Positions 22,750 to 34,138 of a stretch of DNA of 64,000 nucleotides are shown here, one piece after another. The stretch is from Bipolaris cookei (Eukaryota > Ascomycota > Dothideomycetes > Pleosporales > Pleosporaceae). The notes under the pieces are model-generated. The model was not told the origin of the DNA, ran no database searches, and saw nothing but the letters and a program-made list of their open reading frames with translations. Location of the stretch: contig NRSV01000001.1 in NCBI GenBank assembly GCA_002286855.1, positions 1,278,276-1,342,275 of the forward strand, in the 5' to 3' direction. A program made the position numbers and the translations under genes. How positions within the stretch are numbered: the stretch's first letter is position 1; every line of letters begins with the position of its first letter.

Positions 22750-24219
22750 CATGAGTAGATGTATGTGGCCAACAAGGATGATACCCCAGCAGACTCTGGT
22801 CTTTCCAAGGCCCATCATATTCCTAAAGACGAAACTACTATGGTTGGAGAGTTCGGTCTGGTATAATTGGTATACTTCAGCAAGCTGGTAAGGGAACCAT
22901 TGGCCTGAGATGTTCCAGGCGTTAGAAAGTCTTAATGCCTGGCCCCTTTGGAATATGCCCTTTTGAAAGCCAAAAAAGAGCTCGGCCATTTCCCACTCTC
23001 CAGCGATGCAGCGCTCCATGGTCTTGCCCTTCTCCTTAGCAACGTCCTCTCGAATACTGTATACTGTATCATCATGCAAAGCAAGTGTCTCGAAACAATC
23101 ACTTACCGCGCATGTAAGAAACGGATCTCCGCATCTCTATCTTCTTTCTCTTCGCGTTTCCTACGTTGATTCTCGCTCTCTGAGTCGCTATCATCGGTGT
23201 CTTCAGGCCCTTTTGCTTTCATGTTGCCCTGGCTCTCCTTAGCCCTTTGGCGAAAGATAGCAACTTCTTGGGCGAGAGTCCTGCTTTGCTTCTCATAGCG
23301 ACTCGTACTGTCGGATGTGTTCTGGCTTGCAAACCACAACCGCGTCGACGGCTCTAGTGAGGGTGGTGGCGTTGCATTGTGCGAAGCCGCCGGACGATCG
23401 TTATGCTCCTCTGGCTTTTGTTTATTCGACACACGCTTGTGAAATGTATCTTTATCATCTTTGTCCAAGTCAGCTAGGATGCGTCAGCGTCAATCGTTCC
23501 TAAACAGAATCCTTATCAATGATCATACCCTTGCGCTTCTGCCCCTTCAATGTCTTCGGCACAAGTTCAAGTTGAAGTGCTTTGAAGTTGTTGCTCCCGA
23601 TCTGATATAGCACCGCAGATTTCAGATCTTCATCGTCCTGAATCTCCACATACCCAATGTCGCTCTTGGAATCCTTGTTGACCTTGTCATCAAACCCGTG
23701 GGCAGTGTGCGGATCGTGAATGTTGTACAGCTCGTTGACATTGTGCAAGTCCCACTTAGGCCTAGACAGCTCGTTCATGAGCTTGTTGAACGACACCATG
23801 ATGGGCATGGGCTCGGCTCCATGGCTATCAATTTTTCGTGGCTCATATTTGGCACGTTCATCAATGATGCTGCTCAAGGAAAATCTGACAATTTTATCGG
23901 GGGCGTGAACCTGCACGACGACACTTTCAAGTGAGAGAGAGTGTTTGAACTGGTCGCGCCTTGAGTCAAACATCGAGATTGCCGTATTGGTAGAGGTCAC
24001 CGATGTAGTATGAGCGTTGATCTCAGATGGCTTCGAGTTGCTTGCGTTGGCTCTAAGTTCTCTTTCTTCCACGAGTGGCGACGATGGCGTACTTTTCTTT
24101 TGCAAATAGATGCGTGCATGAACGGTGTTGACCTCGCAAGGTGGATAAAGAGGCAGCTTGAGGGCTTTTCAAAAAGCTGTGTTGCCACTTGTGCGCTATC
24201 TTTGTTTGCCTAACACTCA
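22750..24219 (-). pseudogene. SNF2-type helicase gene, 5' part only, truncated after Walker A
   Basis: Exons can be traced on the minus strand. A start codon at 24217-24219 is followed directly by GTGAGT (60-base intron to 24157). Exons 23529-24156, 23107-23473 and 23056 to about 22750 follow, with introns 23474-23528 (55 bases) and 23057-23106 (50 bases), all in matching phase. The protein has a Ser/Lys-rich N-terminus, an acidic region (EDTDDSDSESENQRRKREEK) and then FVFRNMMGLGKTRVCWGIIL. MGLGKT fits helicase motif I of SNF2 proteins, which use ATP to remodel chromatin. Homology stops just after it, where antisense LINE sequence begins at about 22725-22750. The remaining helicase motifs are absent, so no active ATPase can be made. 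The very short first exon is the least certain part. Confidence 0.6.
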
Positions 24220-25064
24220 CCATGATGCCTGCTGAGCGCCAAGCTCCACACCGTGAGTGATTCGGGATCCGTTATAGGTTGGTAAAGACACTGCTGTCAG
24301 CGTACGTATCTAATTTGGGTGGCCACATGCAATAGGTGTAAACTTTCGAGCGCGAATAGGTAAGACATTGGTCGCTTGCCGACAAGAAGCTAACTCGCTG
24401 GTGTGGCACATTGGCTAAAATAATTCATTGTGCGATTGTAACATTTTACCTGTTCTCAGTTGTTTCCAGCTTCTGGCACACTTAAAAAACACCAGTAAGG
24501 CAGTCGGTCTATAAAGCGGAGGCGCCGCGTTAGTTCCATATTGCGAGCTAGACGTCATATAGGTTTAAGCAAAACTTTGCCTTTACCTAGGGATGGTTTT
24601 GCGTCACACAATAACCTGAAAAGATATGCATGAAGTCATGCATCCAGCCACCTCTGCTCGCACAAACAGTGCAGCACGAATCAAGTTCGCAAAATATAGT
24701 GTTCATGTGTTCGCGAATTAACCAGCCGATTCCTGCATTTCCATGCAGGTTACATTTGAAAAGACCAAACTTCTGGTGCATCGGCTTCATGGCCATTCCG
24801 CTTTGTCCTACTCAGGCCTCCTATCACTGCACGGCTTCAATAAAGACAATAGTCAGATGATTATACAACCCTTGAACGCATCGTTATTAGTACATGGATT
24901 GCCGGGCTTCACGGGCTTACTCATCAATCACCGGTCACTATGTATTTTACCTATAATGGTAAAGTGGGTCCCAAACAAACGGCGCATGCGTCCAAATGAT
25001 GCAACCCCCACAACAGTTGAGTTGCTTTACTCTCCGATCTATATTACGCATGCGCCAACTTACA
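24220..25064. other. Intergenic between the SNF2 relic and the second F-box gene
   Basis: No domain-bearing frame is present. The divergent arrangement means promoters of both neighbours lie here. An in-frame upstream ATG at 24996 could extend the F-box protein by 23 residues. Confidence 0.4.
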
Positions 25065-26480
25065 ATGCCACAGCTTGAAGATCTGCCGAACGAACTCATG
25101 CTCCAAGTAATAAGCTACTTGCCGCAAAAAGACCTGGCCTCGTTCATGCGGACAAACAGAACTTTCCAATGCCTGGTCCAGCCTATCCTGTACCATACGA
25201 TTGAGATATCGCACCAGAGTCTCCCGCAGTTGTATTCCCTTTGTGGACAGCTGGGTAAATTTGACAAGATTAAAAAGAATAAAATCAGGGACCACGTTCG
25301 TGTGATCGAAATCGACACTGCCAGACTCGACCTTAGCACTCCGTTCCAAATACCCGACCGCGATCGAGAGAAGACGGAGAAACGGATAGATAGCTTGCTC
25401 ATGCCTTACGTGGCAGCCAACTCGGTTACGCTTGCTATTCCGTATGATCCAGAAGCGCGAGAAAAGTGGCGTGGCGCCTTGTTTGCTGTCAATCCGCTGA
25501 ATGCCCTGCTAGCATACATTGCTGCAGAATCGGCAAAATTAGAGTCACTGAAACTAAATCTCTCCGGATATTTTCAGATACCATCAGTCACCAAGCTACT
25601 GTACTACAAGATACGTGCCGACTTGCAGTGCAAACGGGCAACCTTCCCGAAGCTTCGTCACCTCCAAATTGGCTCCGTACAGGATATTGATCTGCCAGTC
25701 TTTGCGTTGTCCGAACTTTGTCAACTACGGATCCATTTCCTTGACGATGACTCGCCACTCGAGATTCCTGTTTTCGAGAACAACAATCTATCGCATCTAC
25801 ACGTCCTTGACTTCTACTATATCAAAGATGCCAGTTCAAAAGCGAGGAAACTATTCAGGGACCATGAATTCCCGTATCTCAGAAAACTTCGAATCCTGGA
25901 CGAGAATCCGAACATGAACGGCCGTTATCACAAGATCCCCAAGATGGTTCGGGATCATTGTCCAATGTTGGACACACTGGTAACCGATGCCGTATATGTG
26001 GAGGACGAAAATAGCCCATTCACCATCCAGCAACCAAAGACATACTCTCTTTCTAGAGTGAAGTCCTTTAGGACTCATGTGCTTTTCCTCGCAGACAATA
26101 ATGGTTATCTTCGCATCGATTGGCTTGAGCGTCTATTGCCGGTCAACGCACGTCGTGTTGAGATAAGTGGCATTACAATTCAATCAATGCAAACAATGGT
26201 GGAGAACCATACCGCAGGCCAGGCTATGGAGACTCGGCTCCCCACATACCTCGAGAGTATCCGCCTGATATTCGACTTCGACGTGGCGAGATTTGTCTCT
26301 CTCTCGGGTAGACTCCACCTCGTAGAGCCAGTCCTGCATGCCCTCAAGGCTAAACTCAACGCTGAGGGAGTAGCACTAGAGATCAGTGTACGTCGCATTG
26401 GCGATATAGCGGAATTGTATGATGAACACTATATGGGCGATGAGACTGGGCAGGTGTATGATGACCAGCTAGGGAACTGA
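25065..26480 (+). CDS. F-box protein, 471 residues (paralogue of the gene at 17676)
   Basis: The chosen start MPQLEDLPNELMLQVISYLP matches the start spacing of the paralogue. ATG 24996 in the same frame would add 23 residues. The F-box spans residues about 6-46 (LPNELMLQVISYLPQKDLAS, then FMRTNRTFQCLV). The body has many alternating Leu positions but no strict LRR. The C-terminal region has VNARRVEISGITIQSMQTMV, LESIRLIFDFDV and ISVRRIGDIAELYDEHYMGD. These line up with the other F-box protein and with the fragment at 34706-35092. The likely role is substrate choice for an SCF ubiquitin ligase through Skp1. No intron is visible and the frame is intact. Confidence 0.8.
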   Translation: MPQLEDLPNELMLQVISYLPQKDLASFMRTNRTFQCLVQPILYHTIEISHQSLPQLYSLCGQLGKFDKIKKNKIRDHVRVIEIDTARLDLSTPFQIPDRDREKTEKRIDSLLMPYVAANSVTLAIPYDPEAREKWRGALFAVNPLNALLAYIAAESAKLESLKLNLSGYFQIPSVTKLLYYKIRADLQCKRATFPKLRHLQIGSVQDIDLPVFALSELCQLRIHFLDDDSPLEIPVFENNNLSHLHVLDFYYIKDASSKARKLFRDHEFPYLRKLRILDENPNMNGRYHKIPKMVRDHCPMLDTLVTDAVYVEDENSPFTIQQPKTYSLSRVKSFRTHVLFLADNNGYLRIDWLERLLPVNARRVEISGITIQSMQTMVENHTAGQAMETRLPTYLESIRLIFDFDVARFVSLSGRLHLVEPVLHALKAKLNAEGVALEISVRRIGDIAELYDEHYMGDETGQVYDDQLGN

Positions 26481-26713
26481 TCAAGGACATAGGTTCGACG
26501 TGTCTAGATATGGGTTGGAGGTGCCATCGATTCATGATGCTTAACTAGACCCAATCGCTTGCGCTATTGTGTAGCATTCCTGGTCGTTCCGTGTAATTTA
26601 GTCTAAAGATGATAAATGTAACCAATCAGTCACCTGGGAAGCTTGTAGGATATAAATCTAGACTAATCCGTGTATATTCTCGATGAATTGATTACCAAAC
26701 TGCCTATACTATC

Positions 26714-26944
26714 ATGTTGACGAACACCATTCGTTCATATATCATCCTCCAAGGACAAAGCAACTGGGAGCTCTGGTTCTTCGTCATCAAACGCATTGTC
26801 AAAGAATGCAACGTTTGCGGATACATCAATCCTAACCAGCCACACAATTCTCTACAAAAGCCTATTCAGCTTGTCAGACCAGCGCCTATTGTCGATATGG
26901 ACGGATCACCTGCAACTCCACTATCTCAGCAAGACCTACTGTAA
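26714..26944 (+). mobile_element. Copia-type retrotransposon gag fragment
   Basis: The frame MLTNTIRSYIILQGQSNWEL, then WFFVIKRIVKECNVCGYINP, has the signature start of fungal Ty1/copia gag polyproteins (SNWxxWFFVIKRI.KxCxVWxYINP). Coding stops after 76 residues, with no protease, integrase or reverse transcriptase nearby. It is a short decayed piece. Flanking LTRs are not recognised. Confidence 0.55.
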
Positions 26945-28205
26945 TCAGTACAACCAAGATCATAGTGGCTCAGGTTCAGTGCCCAGGCGCTGTGCTCCAT
27001 CCGGCGAGCATGGCCATAACATCTGCCCCTATGCAAACTTCATCTGTGTTGTAGTCGATAGTACATGTCCATCAATTATCCTATATCCATTAGTTATCCC
27101 CTCCTCCGCGCTCCTATGTTTCATCCAACTGTATATCCTCTTCGGAGTCGTCAGGATCGTTACTATTCTCATGATTGAAGTCCCTGCCAGTTGTATCATC
27201 GCCGGTGATGTGTATAAGGATGGAATCGGGAGTGAATACGGAGAGTGGGCTCGATAGTGGGCTCGACGGCGGTGGCTGACTAGACCGAGCGGGGTGAGGA
27301 ACTGGGATACGGTGCTTGTGTGTGCGCGGTGCAAGGCATGGGTGAGAGTCGCAGGGATGGTTTATATGACTCTGGTTTTGTAGTACGAGTACCAGTAGCA
27401 TGTGTGTACGGAGGTAGTAGTTGTGGTCGTAGTTAGTCTGGTGGAAACGCTACGGGCTGTTTCTGCAGATCTTTTCGGCAAGCCATCGCCGCTAATCCGT
27501 GAGCTAAGCCTGTCTGAGAGGGGCGCCTTCTGTGGGCGTCAGGGTGGACTCTTGCCTGTGCATATGATCCGGTCGATTCTTGTGAACGGTTCCGCTGCTG
27601 TGCGCTTTTGCCATTCTTGGCCGTTTCTGTGTAAGCGCAGGGATTGGCTCTCTGACAGGGCCTCCAGTAGGCTCCCCAGCGCATCAGTCAGGGCGCCTGG
27701 CGCTAAGAGAATGAGATATACATTGTACACTACTTACAGCGCTTCACGTGCGGAAGGGGGCAGTCACTCTGTCTCCCCGGAACGCAGTCCCGAAAATCTG
27801 TTGGATATTCGCGCGTACCTTGAGCGGCAGCTCCTTAAGCTGCTTGACGCAGATGCTGGCTTGGCGCATGCTTCATATCCGATATTTCTGCGGCATGGGT
27901 ATCTAAGTGCGACTAGAGGTCTGACCTCGGGGAGTCTTGTGGCTCTTTGAGCCGTATTGCTAACAAGAGGAAACGAACCATCTCCACAAGGTGATTGGCC
28001 GCTGATCCCTCAAGCAGCTTGAAACGTGGACCGGCGAGACAAGAGCTATGATACGTTCACTAAAGGCATCGACGGATGTTGCCAGTAGATGTAGAATGTG
28101 CATGGTTTCGTTTGTGACATTCGTAGATGGATACTTGTCAACGGCAGATCCCCTGTTTTTGAATCAGTTGACGAGTGTTGAGTAACCAGTGTACTGAGGT
28201 AGCTT
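26945..28205. other. Decayed sequence, overlapping frames on both strands
   Basis: Frames at 27114-27401 (minus, Ser/Pro-rich with acidic tail NDPDDSEEDIQ) and 27402-27950 (plus, GTG-initiated; part reads NLLDIRAYLERQLLKLLDAD) look partly coding but overlap awkwardly and lack starts or splice sites. Relics of mobile elements or genes are likely. Confidence 0.3.
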
Positions 28206-29040
28206 CTACAGTGTTGAGATCAAAGTGTTGGTCGCCAGGTCAATCGTAGGATCTGGGACGATGATGTATCCGGGCGAGGCGGGCAGTGGATGCTGATTCT
28301 GTATTGTTGCACAGGCCCCACTGCTTGCAGGGATGATGACGTGTTTCTTGGTTTTAAGGTTACTAGCGCATTCGTGCTTCAATATAGGAGTGACGTGCAG
28401 CGTAACACAGAGTACTGGTAGCTTGCCAACAACGTAGACCAGTCCGCAAGATCTGGCCTGGTACCTGAGTCGCAGCCGTTCTTTTGGGACTTCGCTGCTC
28501 ATTTTCTGCCTTGGGGTTGGTGGAAGTTGGTTGGAGCGCGAGTCGGGCAATCAGTGGGTGGCCTTGTTCTCTTCACTCGCGTAAACCCTTGTACTACGAC
28601 ATCCCGCGCCTGTTCATCGACTTTTCCACTGATGTTTCTCGAACGTGCGTTGTAAAGAATAGTTCTCCTTGTAGCCAGAGACTGATAAACCCCTCCATCG
28701 TTGTGTGCGGGTCGATGGCGGCTGCATTCTGAAGGACAGGTCAAGGTCGCCCTATATCTCCTGGATGAGAAGGAGCTCGTCTCGTCCTTCGAAACCGGCT
28801 TCGTACAGCAGCCTGCTTACAGTTGATGTATTGGCGGATGACAAACGACTCTCGTTTGAATGGGTGCTTATACCAATTAGTCTCTTCTTCGGAAAGCAGA
28901 CTATCTCTCTCAAACCGGTGGCGGAGCGCGATGATCCATCCGTCCATGGTGGTCGTCATGGGGTTGATCTGGCTGTTCGACGGTGAGGTGGGCCCTTGTA
29001 TGGTGTGTCGCCCTTCATACACATATGTCGCGCCGGCGGG
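28206..29040 (-). pseudogene. Decayed protein-coding relic, family unknown
   Basis: The upstream part (minus strand from about 29040) reads YEGRHTIQGPTSPSNSQINP, TMDGWIIALRHRFERDSLLS and HPFKRESFVIRQYINCKQAA, which is convincing protein. Stops and frame changes follow around 28740 and 28560. Plausible coding then resumes at 28206-28550 (LRLRYQARSCGLVYVVGKLP, KHVIIPASSGACATIQNQHP). The whole looks like one gene or element ORF of about 270 residues with several lesions. I do not recognise the family. Confidence 0.4.
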
Positions 29041-29881
29041 AAGGATTGCATAAGAGGGAGAAGTTTTGAAAAACTTGTTTTGTGGGTTGGGGGGCCCTAC
29101 GGCGGTAGTGGAGTGTCGTTTGGCTCGTCATCATCAGCGTGCTCTCCAATGAGTAGCAGAATCCGGTTGCTCACTAGTGCACTTGGTATCTGTGCGAAAC
29201 AGGCACCACATGTTAGGAAGCTACGACAACCCTGGCCAACATAATCGCTTCCTTGCCTAGACTGAAGATGTTTCTGCTTGGAGACATTAAAACATTCAGA
29301 TACATTCGGTAGCGACAATAGACCTTGGGCAGAACGTCAAGTTGGGGCATAGGACGAATAGGTGCCACTAGGGAAGGGTAAAAACTGACTTTCGCTCAGA
29401 GAGAAGGTGTTTGTTGTAGGTATAGCGATAATTTTGTTAGCAGCACTGACTTAACACACGGTTCGCATATCATTCTAGAGAGCTCACTTGCCAGCACTGT
29501 TTGCAAGAAGCCACGACAAAACCGCCGTCTCCCGTTTCATGACTGACTCTGCCAAACAACCTTGGGACAGTTCAGATCAAGTAGCATACACAACGCTGTT
29601 TGCCGAAATCAGCCGGGAACAAACATGTCATAGTGAAGAGTTGGCGGACGTTGGTGTTCTCCGCGACCAATCAATACCTAGCATAGAAGCCAAGATAGGT
29701 CACAGCTCACATAACTTAGTCCATAATCATAAGTAAGTGAGCTGGAGTCGATTGAATACTACAAGAGTATTATACATAGCTACATGAACTTGAATAGGGT
29801 TCAAAGCAAAGCAGGGTACAGAGATATTACCCAGTGATAAGAGGGCATCTGCTCGCATCTGTTCACAACTAATCATGTGCT
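29041..29881. other. No supported gene
   Basis: A plus-strand frame at 29488-29736 lacks an initial ATG and any domain. The last part is the 3' flank of the DUF7924 gene. Confidence 0.35.
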
Positions 29882-31434
29882 CTATACCTCCGGCACTCGG
29901 CCCAGCTTCTCAACAATGCAATGCTTAAAACCTCCTTTGCCCCACTCGATTATCCGGCCTAGACAGTTCACAAACTCTTCCGCGCGAGATCTCTTTGTAG
30001 TGCGCCACGCATCAAGATTGTACATGTGGAACCCGTCTTCGCGCTCGAAATGCACCCATAGCTCGTGAATAGGCCCTTCAGACACGACAGAGAAACATAA
30101 AGCCAGCGCGGGAGACAGCTCTTCTGGTGTTGTCGGTGACAATTCTTGCTTGGGGTGCAGATCAATGCCGCGTGCGGCATGGTCAGTCAAATCCTTCAGA
30201 ATCTTTAGCATGCAAGCACCGCCAATAGCGGCTTGATTCTGCGCGCTCATGAGAGTTCCCTTCTCGCTCCAGCCCTTCGTTTCCGCAATCATGAACGGAA
30301 ACCGGATGCCCATCTCGGCCGCGTGAGGTTCGCTCAAGATTGACCTTTTTGCCTGGTGATAGGTAAGCAGCAGCTGTTGCTGCGGTGTAAACGCCTCGTC
30401 CGCCAGTCCAACCGTAATGTCTGGTTTTGGTGTTCTGATATGGAATGCGCTTGCCACATCAGTACTACTAGTGGTTGAGACAGCTGATTCCGAGTGTGAG
30501 AGTGGCGACATCAATTCAGAATAATCTGAGTCGGTAACCATGGCGAGATGTGGATCGATTCGTGGAGAACTGGTCTGCGCTAGATCGAACATGGGGGTTT
30601 GCGTTCCGTCCTGTGCTTTGTTCCGCAACTTATCGAGTGATGCCAGCCTTGGTTTGAGGTCCGCATTCCAAACTACAACGGAAAATTAGTATCCCACTTG
30701 ACACCTTCTTGAGCACACACAGTAAACTCACTTTTCTCGGACATATTTGTTCGGACCACGCCTTCCGATAGTTTGGCGATAGTCCTTAAAACATAATTTA
30801 GGTTTGTCTGCCACTCTGCCTCGAGCATACACATGGAGGCGTCCTCTTTTGACTTTGCAATCAGTTTTTCTGCTAGTTTATTGAAACTTGGCTGCATTTG
30901 AAGTTGGTTCGAGGCCGTCACGCGGTCTTCCCAGGACGTGATCCCAAGGATATGTCGTACATATTCATCGATCTTAGGTGGTAGCTCAGCTACTTGATCA
31001 ATTTGGATGCCAGCAAGTTTCAAGTTGCGGCTTCGATATGTTTGCGGAGTGGGTGTCTTGGGGTAAGCAGAGCCCTGAGTGTCTGGGGTGTATCGATGGT
31101 GTTTTGAGCTGTGGCGCTTAATAGAGAGTTTGCTTGGAGGCGTATGAACAGGCATTGTATGTGGCTCGTAATCAGGCCCACAGTTGTCTAGCCAGTGTCT
31201 GATGAACTTCCGAGTATTCTCGGAGGTATAGTGAAAGATATGCGGGGGAGAAGAATGCCTAGCGGGATGCTGGAGGGTATGTTGGTCGATCGAGGACAGT
31301 GCTTGTTTGGACAAGGTTGGCTTTGGCGACGGTGGCTTCCATGTTGGTATACACATGCTAATTACGCCAGCGCCCCTCCAGGTACGGTGATTAAATGCCT
31401 TCTCGATATCGCTATCAGAAGCTCGTCTCTTCAT
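29882..31434 (-). CDS. DUF7924-type fungal protein, copy A, 497 residues
   Basis: Exon 1 is 30732-31434 and exon 2 is 29882-30672. The 59-base intron (30673-30731) runs GTGAGT to TTGTAG with a branch-like ACTAAT, and phases match. The start MKRRASDSDIEKAF is shared with copy B at 44006; ATG 31446 would add four residues. The first half is Ser/Thr/Pro-rich, followed by a conserved helical block (ELPPKIDEYVRHILGITSWE). The C-terminal half carries the DUF7924 pattern: KPDITVGLADEAF, RFPFMIAETKGW, AQNQAAIGGACML, LCFSVVSEGPIHELWVHFER, FHMYNLDAWRTT, EWGKGGF. The KPD...IAExKG...Q layout is reminiscent of PD-(D/E)XK nuclease folds, which is inference. The function is unknown. It lies in an inverted duplication with copy B. 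Confidence 0.8.
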
Positions 31435-31930
31435 TGTGTGAACCATGCGCTTGCTTTGGTAGTTTCGAGGTGCCTTTGCCTAGATTGGGCCTAAGGAGTG
31501 ATTGTCTCGAACTTGAAGCAGGTAGAAATTCGTCTTCTGTCTCACAGTATTTTAGTATGGGCGCAACGTCATGGTGCCAAGCCATAGGGCAGAGCCAAAG
31601 AAAGCACCGTGGCAAGGCAACTGGTATTCTATCAGCTAGCCGCTCGAACCAAACACCTCTCCTCAGCATCAAATGTCGGCGAGCAGCAAGCAGGTGGGCG
31701 TGAGGCAGATTGGTCGACCGGTAGTAGCTACCACGGTTAGGTGGTGAGGGCACCAAACTTTAGCATTGAGCGCATTCACAACTCAAAGAGTGAGAAGATT
31801 CGAGAACCGCGGCCGATGATCGAGGTAAGCACACGCTGGGAAGGAGCTGGTAGTAGTGACAGAGAAACAGCGGGGGCGGTGGTAGCCCTTTATAGTACTG
31901 AAAATCATGACAAAGAGCCGTACACGGCAG
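31435..31930. repeat. Upstream part of inverted duplication, arm A
   Basis: This segment is similar to the reverse complement of about 43555-44005. Shared strings include GGTAGCTACTA, TGGTCGACCGGT, AAGTTTGG and TTCCCAGCGTG. Duplication therefore covered the upstream regions as well as the DUF7924 coding sequences, in opposite orientation and about 12 kb apart. Confidence 0.7.
31741..31824 (+). pseudogene. Divergent first exon next to DUF7924 copy A, start codon altered
   Basis: The frame VVRAPNFSIERIHNSK...EPRPMIE ends at a GTAAGC donor (31825). Arm B has the same exon as MVKAPNLGTES...EPRLAIK with ATG at 43704. Here the equivalent ATG reads GTG. No downstream exon is recognisable. It looks like the first exon of a gene once transcribed away from DUF7924. 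Confidence 0.4.
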
Positions 31931-31935
31931 TATGA

Positions 31936-34138
31936 AGTGGCCCTAAAATCTTTAAGCTAGTAGTCATGATTACAGCTTTAGCTTCATATTACAATCGATT
32001 CGGGAAGGGGTTTTGTGCAAGAAGAAACGCGATTTAATTGGCTCTTAGAAACTCAGCGTTGATTAGCATGCCAAGATGTTAGAAACCCCCGTTTTTGGAT
32101 AGTGTCTCGTCACGTGATACATACCAAAATCTCCACTAGAAAACCAGCCGAAAAACGAGTTCGAATATCAGCCCGGATATCAGCCCGAATATCGTCTCAA
32201 AAACGAGCCAGAAAGCGCTAGAGCAGCTAGGAAAAGTAACAAAATCTATCCTCCACAGGAGCCGCCGGAGGCAATAAGTGCATACTTGCAGCCCCCAACG
32301 TCAACCTATCAAGCCCACTATCCGATGATCCTGATGAGCCGGATATATCGAGTACTAGCTCCAATTCCTCTCACGATAGGGCTCCCGATATACCCGCCCA
32401 GCCCCGCAATGGCACGAACGACGACGGTACCGAACTAGACGCCGATAGCATTGCTCCCAAAAGCAGTAATAGGCAGACTTCCCAATCGTCATCACGCAAC
32501 GACACATTAAACAAAGTTATATAGACGTTGCGGGAGATAGGATAGACCTGCAAGGCAATGGACAAGGCATGGGTTGGCTACAGTGACCCACAGGACGCCA
32601 TTGTTGAACACCTTCGATACTGTACACAATGTCAACAGCGTTCTATATCAAGAAAGGTTTGCGAGGACCTCGAGGAGCGTAAGATCTACGAGCAGATTAC
32701 TTTTGATAAGCTCTGTTTCATAGAGCTAGGTGCGCTTATCTAAGTACCATCATGTTCAAAATTTAAAGTAGGCACTACTTTAAATTGTCTTGGCAGAAAT
32801 AGCGCAGTGGGTACTATACGTACGCGGCAGAGCACGTCTCTGAAACGGGTGACTTCGTCGACTACTACGTAATTGCCATGTTCATCGTGCGAGCTATGGT
32901 TCACACAGGAACATTAACAGTCGGGTGCTTACAATCACAAGCATGATCTGTTTCTCACGTTCTAGGAAGTTCTCTAATGCCCTACCTTCATGCTTAGATA
33001 TATACTCAGCAGAATCGGGGGTACTAAGGCGGCTGATTGCGACACTGCAAGGGTTTAGATTGTGCCATAGCTACCACCGCCCAAACAGTCTTGTTGCGAA
33101 AGTCGCGGATCGTGCAGCAGTATGTATACCCAGTTCAAACCTGATAAACCCCTTCACCAATCAACGGATAGACTGAAAACTCCTACATACCCCTAGAGAC
33201 TCCTGGGCTAATTAATTGCCTGCGTTTCAGAACCAGGAGCATATATGGGCTGAAAGGAGACCATTAAGGACTACTATATACTGATAATTATATACAAATT
33301 CTTCCTAGAAAGATTTACTGCAGCTTACGCGCTATCAGCAATACGTAGTACCGTACGGCAATATCAACTATCAGGACACAAAATGCGATAGAGATGCTTG
33401 CCATCGGGCTGTTTTCCAACCCTTTACTGATGCAATGTATGTTCATTATGAGGATATCCCAAGGCTGCCTTTCTCGGTACATACTAGCACAATTAGGGTC
33501 CTGCGTGACTTAAAGCCCATGTCATCAAGGCCAGGCCTGGATTGAGCGGAAACCGCTCATGAAAGTGTAGGTTGTGGCTTTGCAACCCTGCTTTTATCTA
33601 TTACGTCACCAGTCACCACATGTGCACGTATTGGTCTGATGTTGGTGTTCCTTGTCTTACATCACGTTATACTGGCCATTTCACTCAAAGTTATAGAGTA
33701 TCGCGATAATCTATTAATTGAGTAACTATGGTTCACTATAGACCTATTTTGTAACGTTTCGCTACAAAACTCACTATTCACATGTGTTTGTAACTAGCAG
33801 GAATTGACGTTTTTTGCTGCCTCTCTACTGCTGCTCTAATGTTTCCCTGGAAATCACCATTTTTGGATACTATTTTATATGTATGTCCTCGTTTCTACCT
33901 TATTATAGCTATAATACCAAGAGATCTGTCGTTCGTTATGATGATCTCTTTTCCATCCACCCGCTTTCGCTCGCTTTGTGGCGGAGCTCGTACTAGAAAC
34001 TTCTATGCTTCTCCTGCGATATCTCTAGCTACTCCCAATAGTACCTTTACAATCTACGTATTGATATGTAACTACAGCAAAAACAGCTGGTACTATTAGT
34101 TGGCTAATCTGCCTCGCGCATTCAACGTGGACGCATCA
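31936..34138. other. AT-rich decayed sequence with ORF debris
   Basis: From 32290 to 32740 a plus-strand reading (SSPLSDDPDEPDISSTSS, IPAQPRNGTNDDGTELDADS, AMDKAWVGYSDPQDAIVEHL) looks like a protein interrupted by stops at about 32523 and 32545, probably an old transposon ORF. Short AATATCAGCCCG-like repeats lie at 32165-32195. From 32750 to 34130 stops are dense. An imperfect palindrome around TTTTGTAACG/CGCTACAAAA lies near 33750-33770. Confidence 0.35.

Noticed and set aside
27402..27950. A 182-residue plus-strand ORF as a gene
   Set aside because: It starts with GTG, begins with a run of valines from a GTA/GTT-rich stretch, overlaps minus-strand readings and has no domain or splice support.
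32120..32210. AATATCAGCCCG repeats as a CRISPR-like array
   Set aside because: The units are short and irregular with no uniform spacers, and the genome is fungal.
33740..33780. Palindrome around TTTTGTAACG as a transposon end
   Set aside because: It is short, and no matching distant end or target duplication was found.
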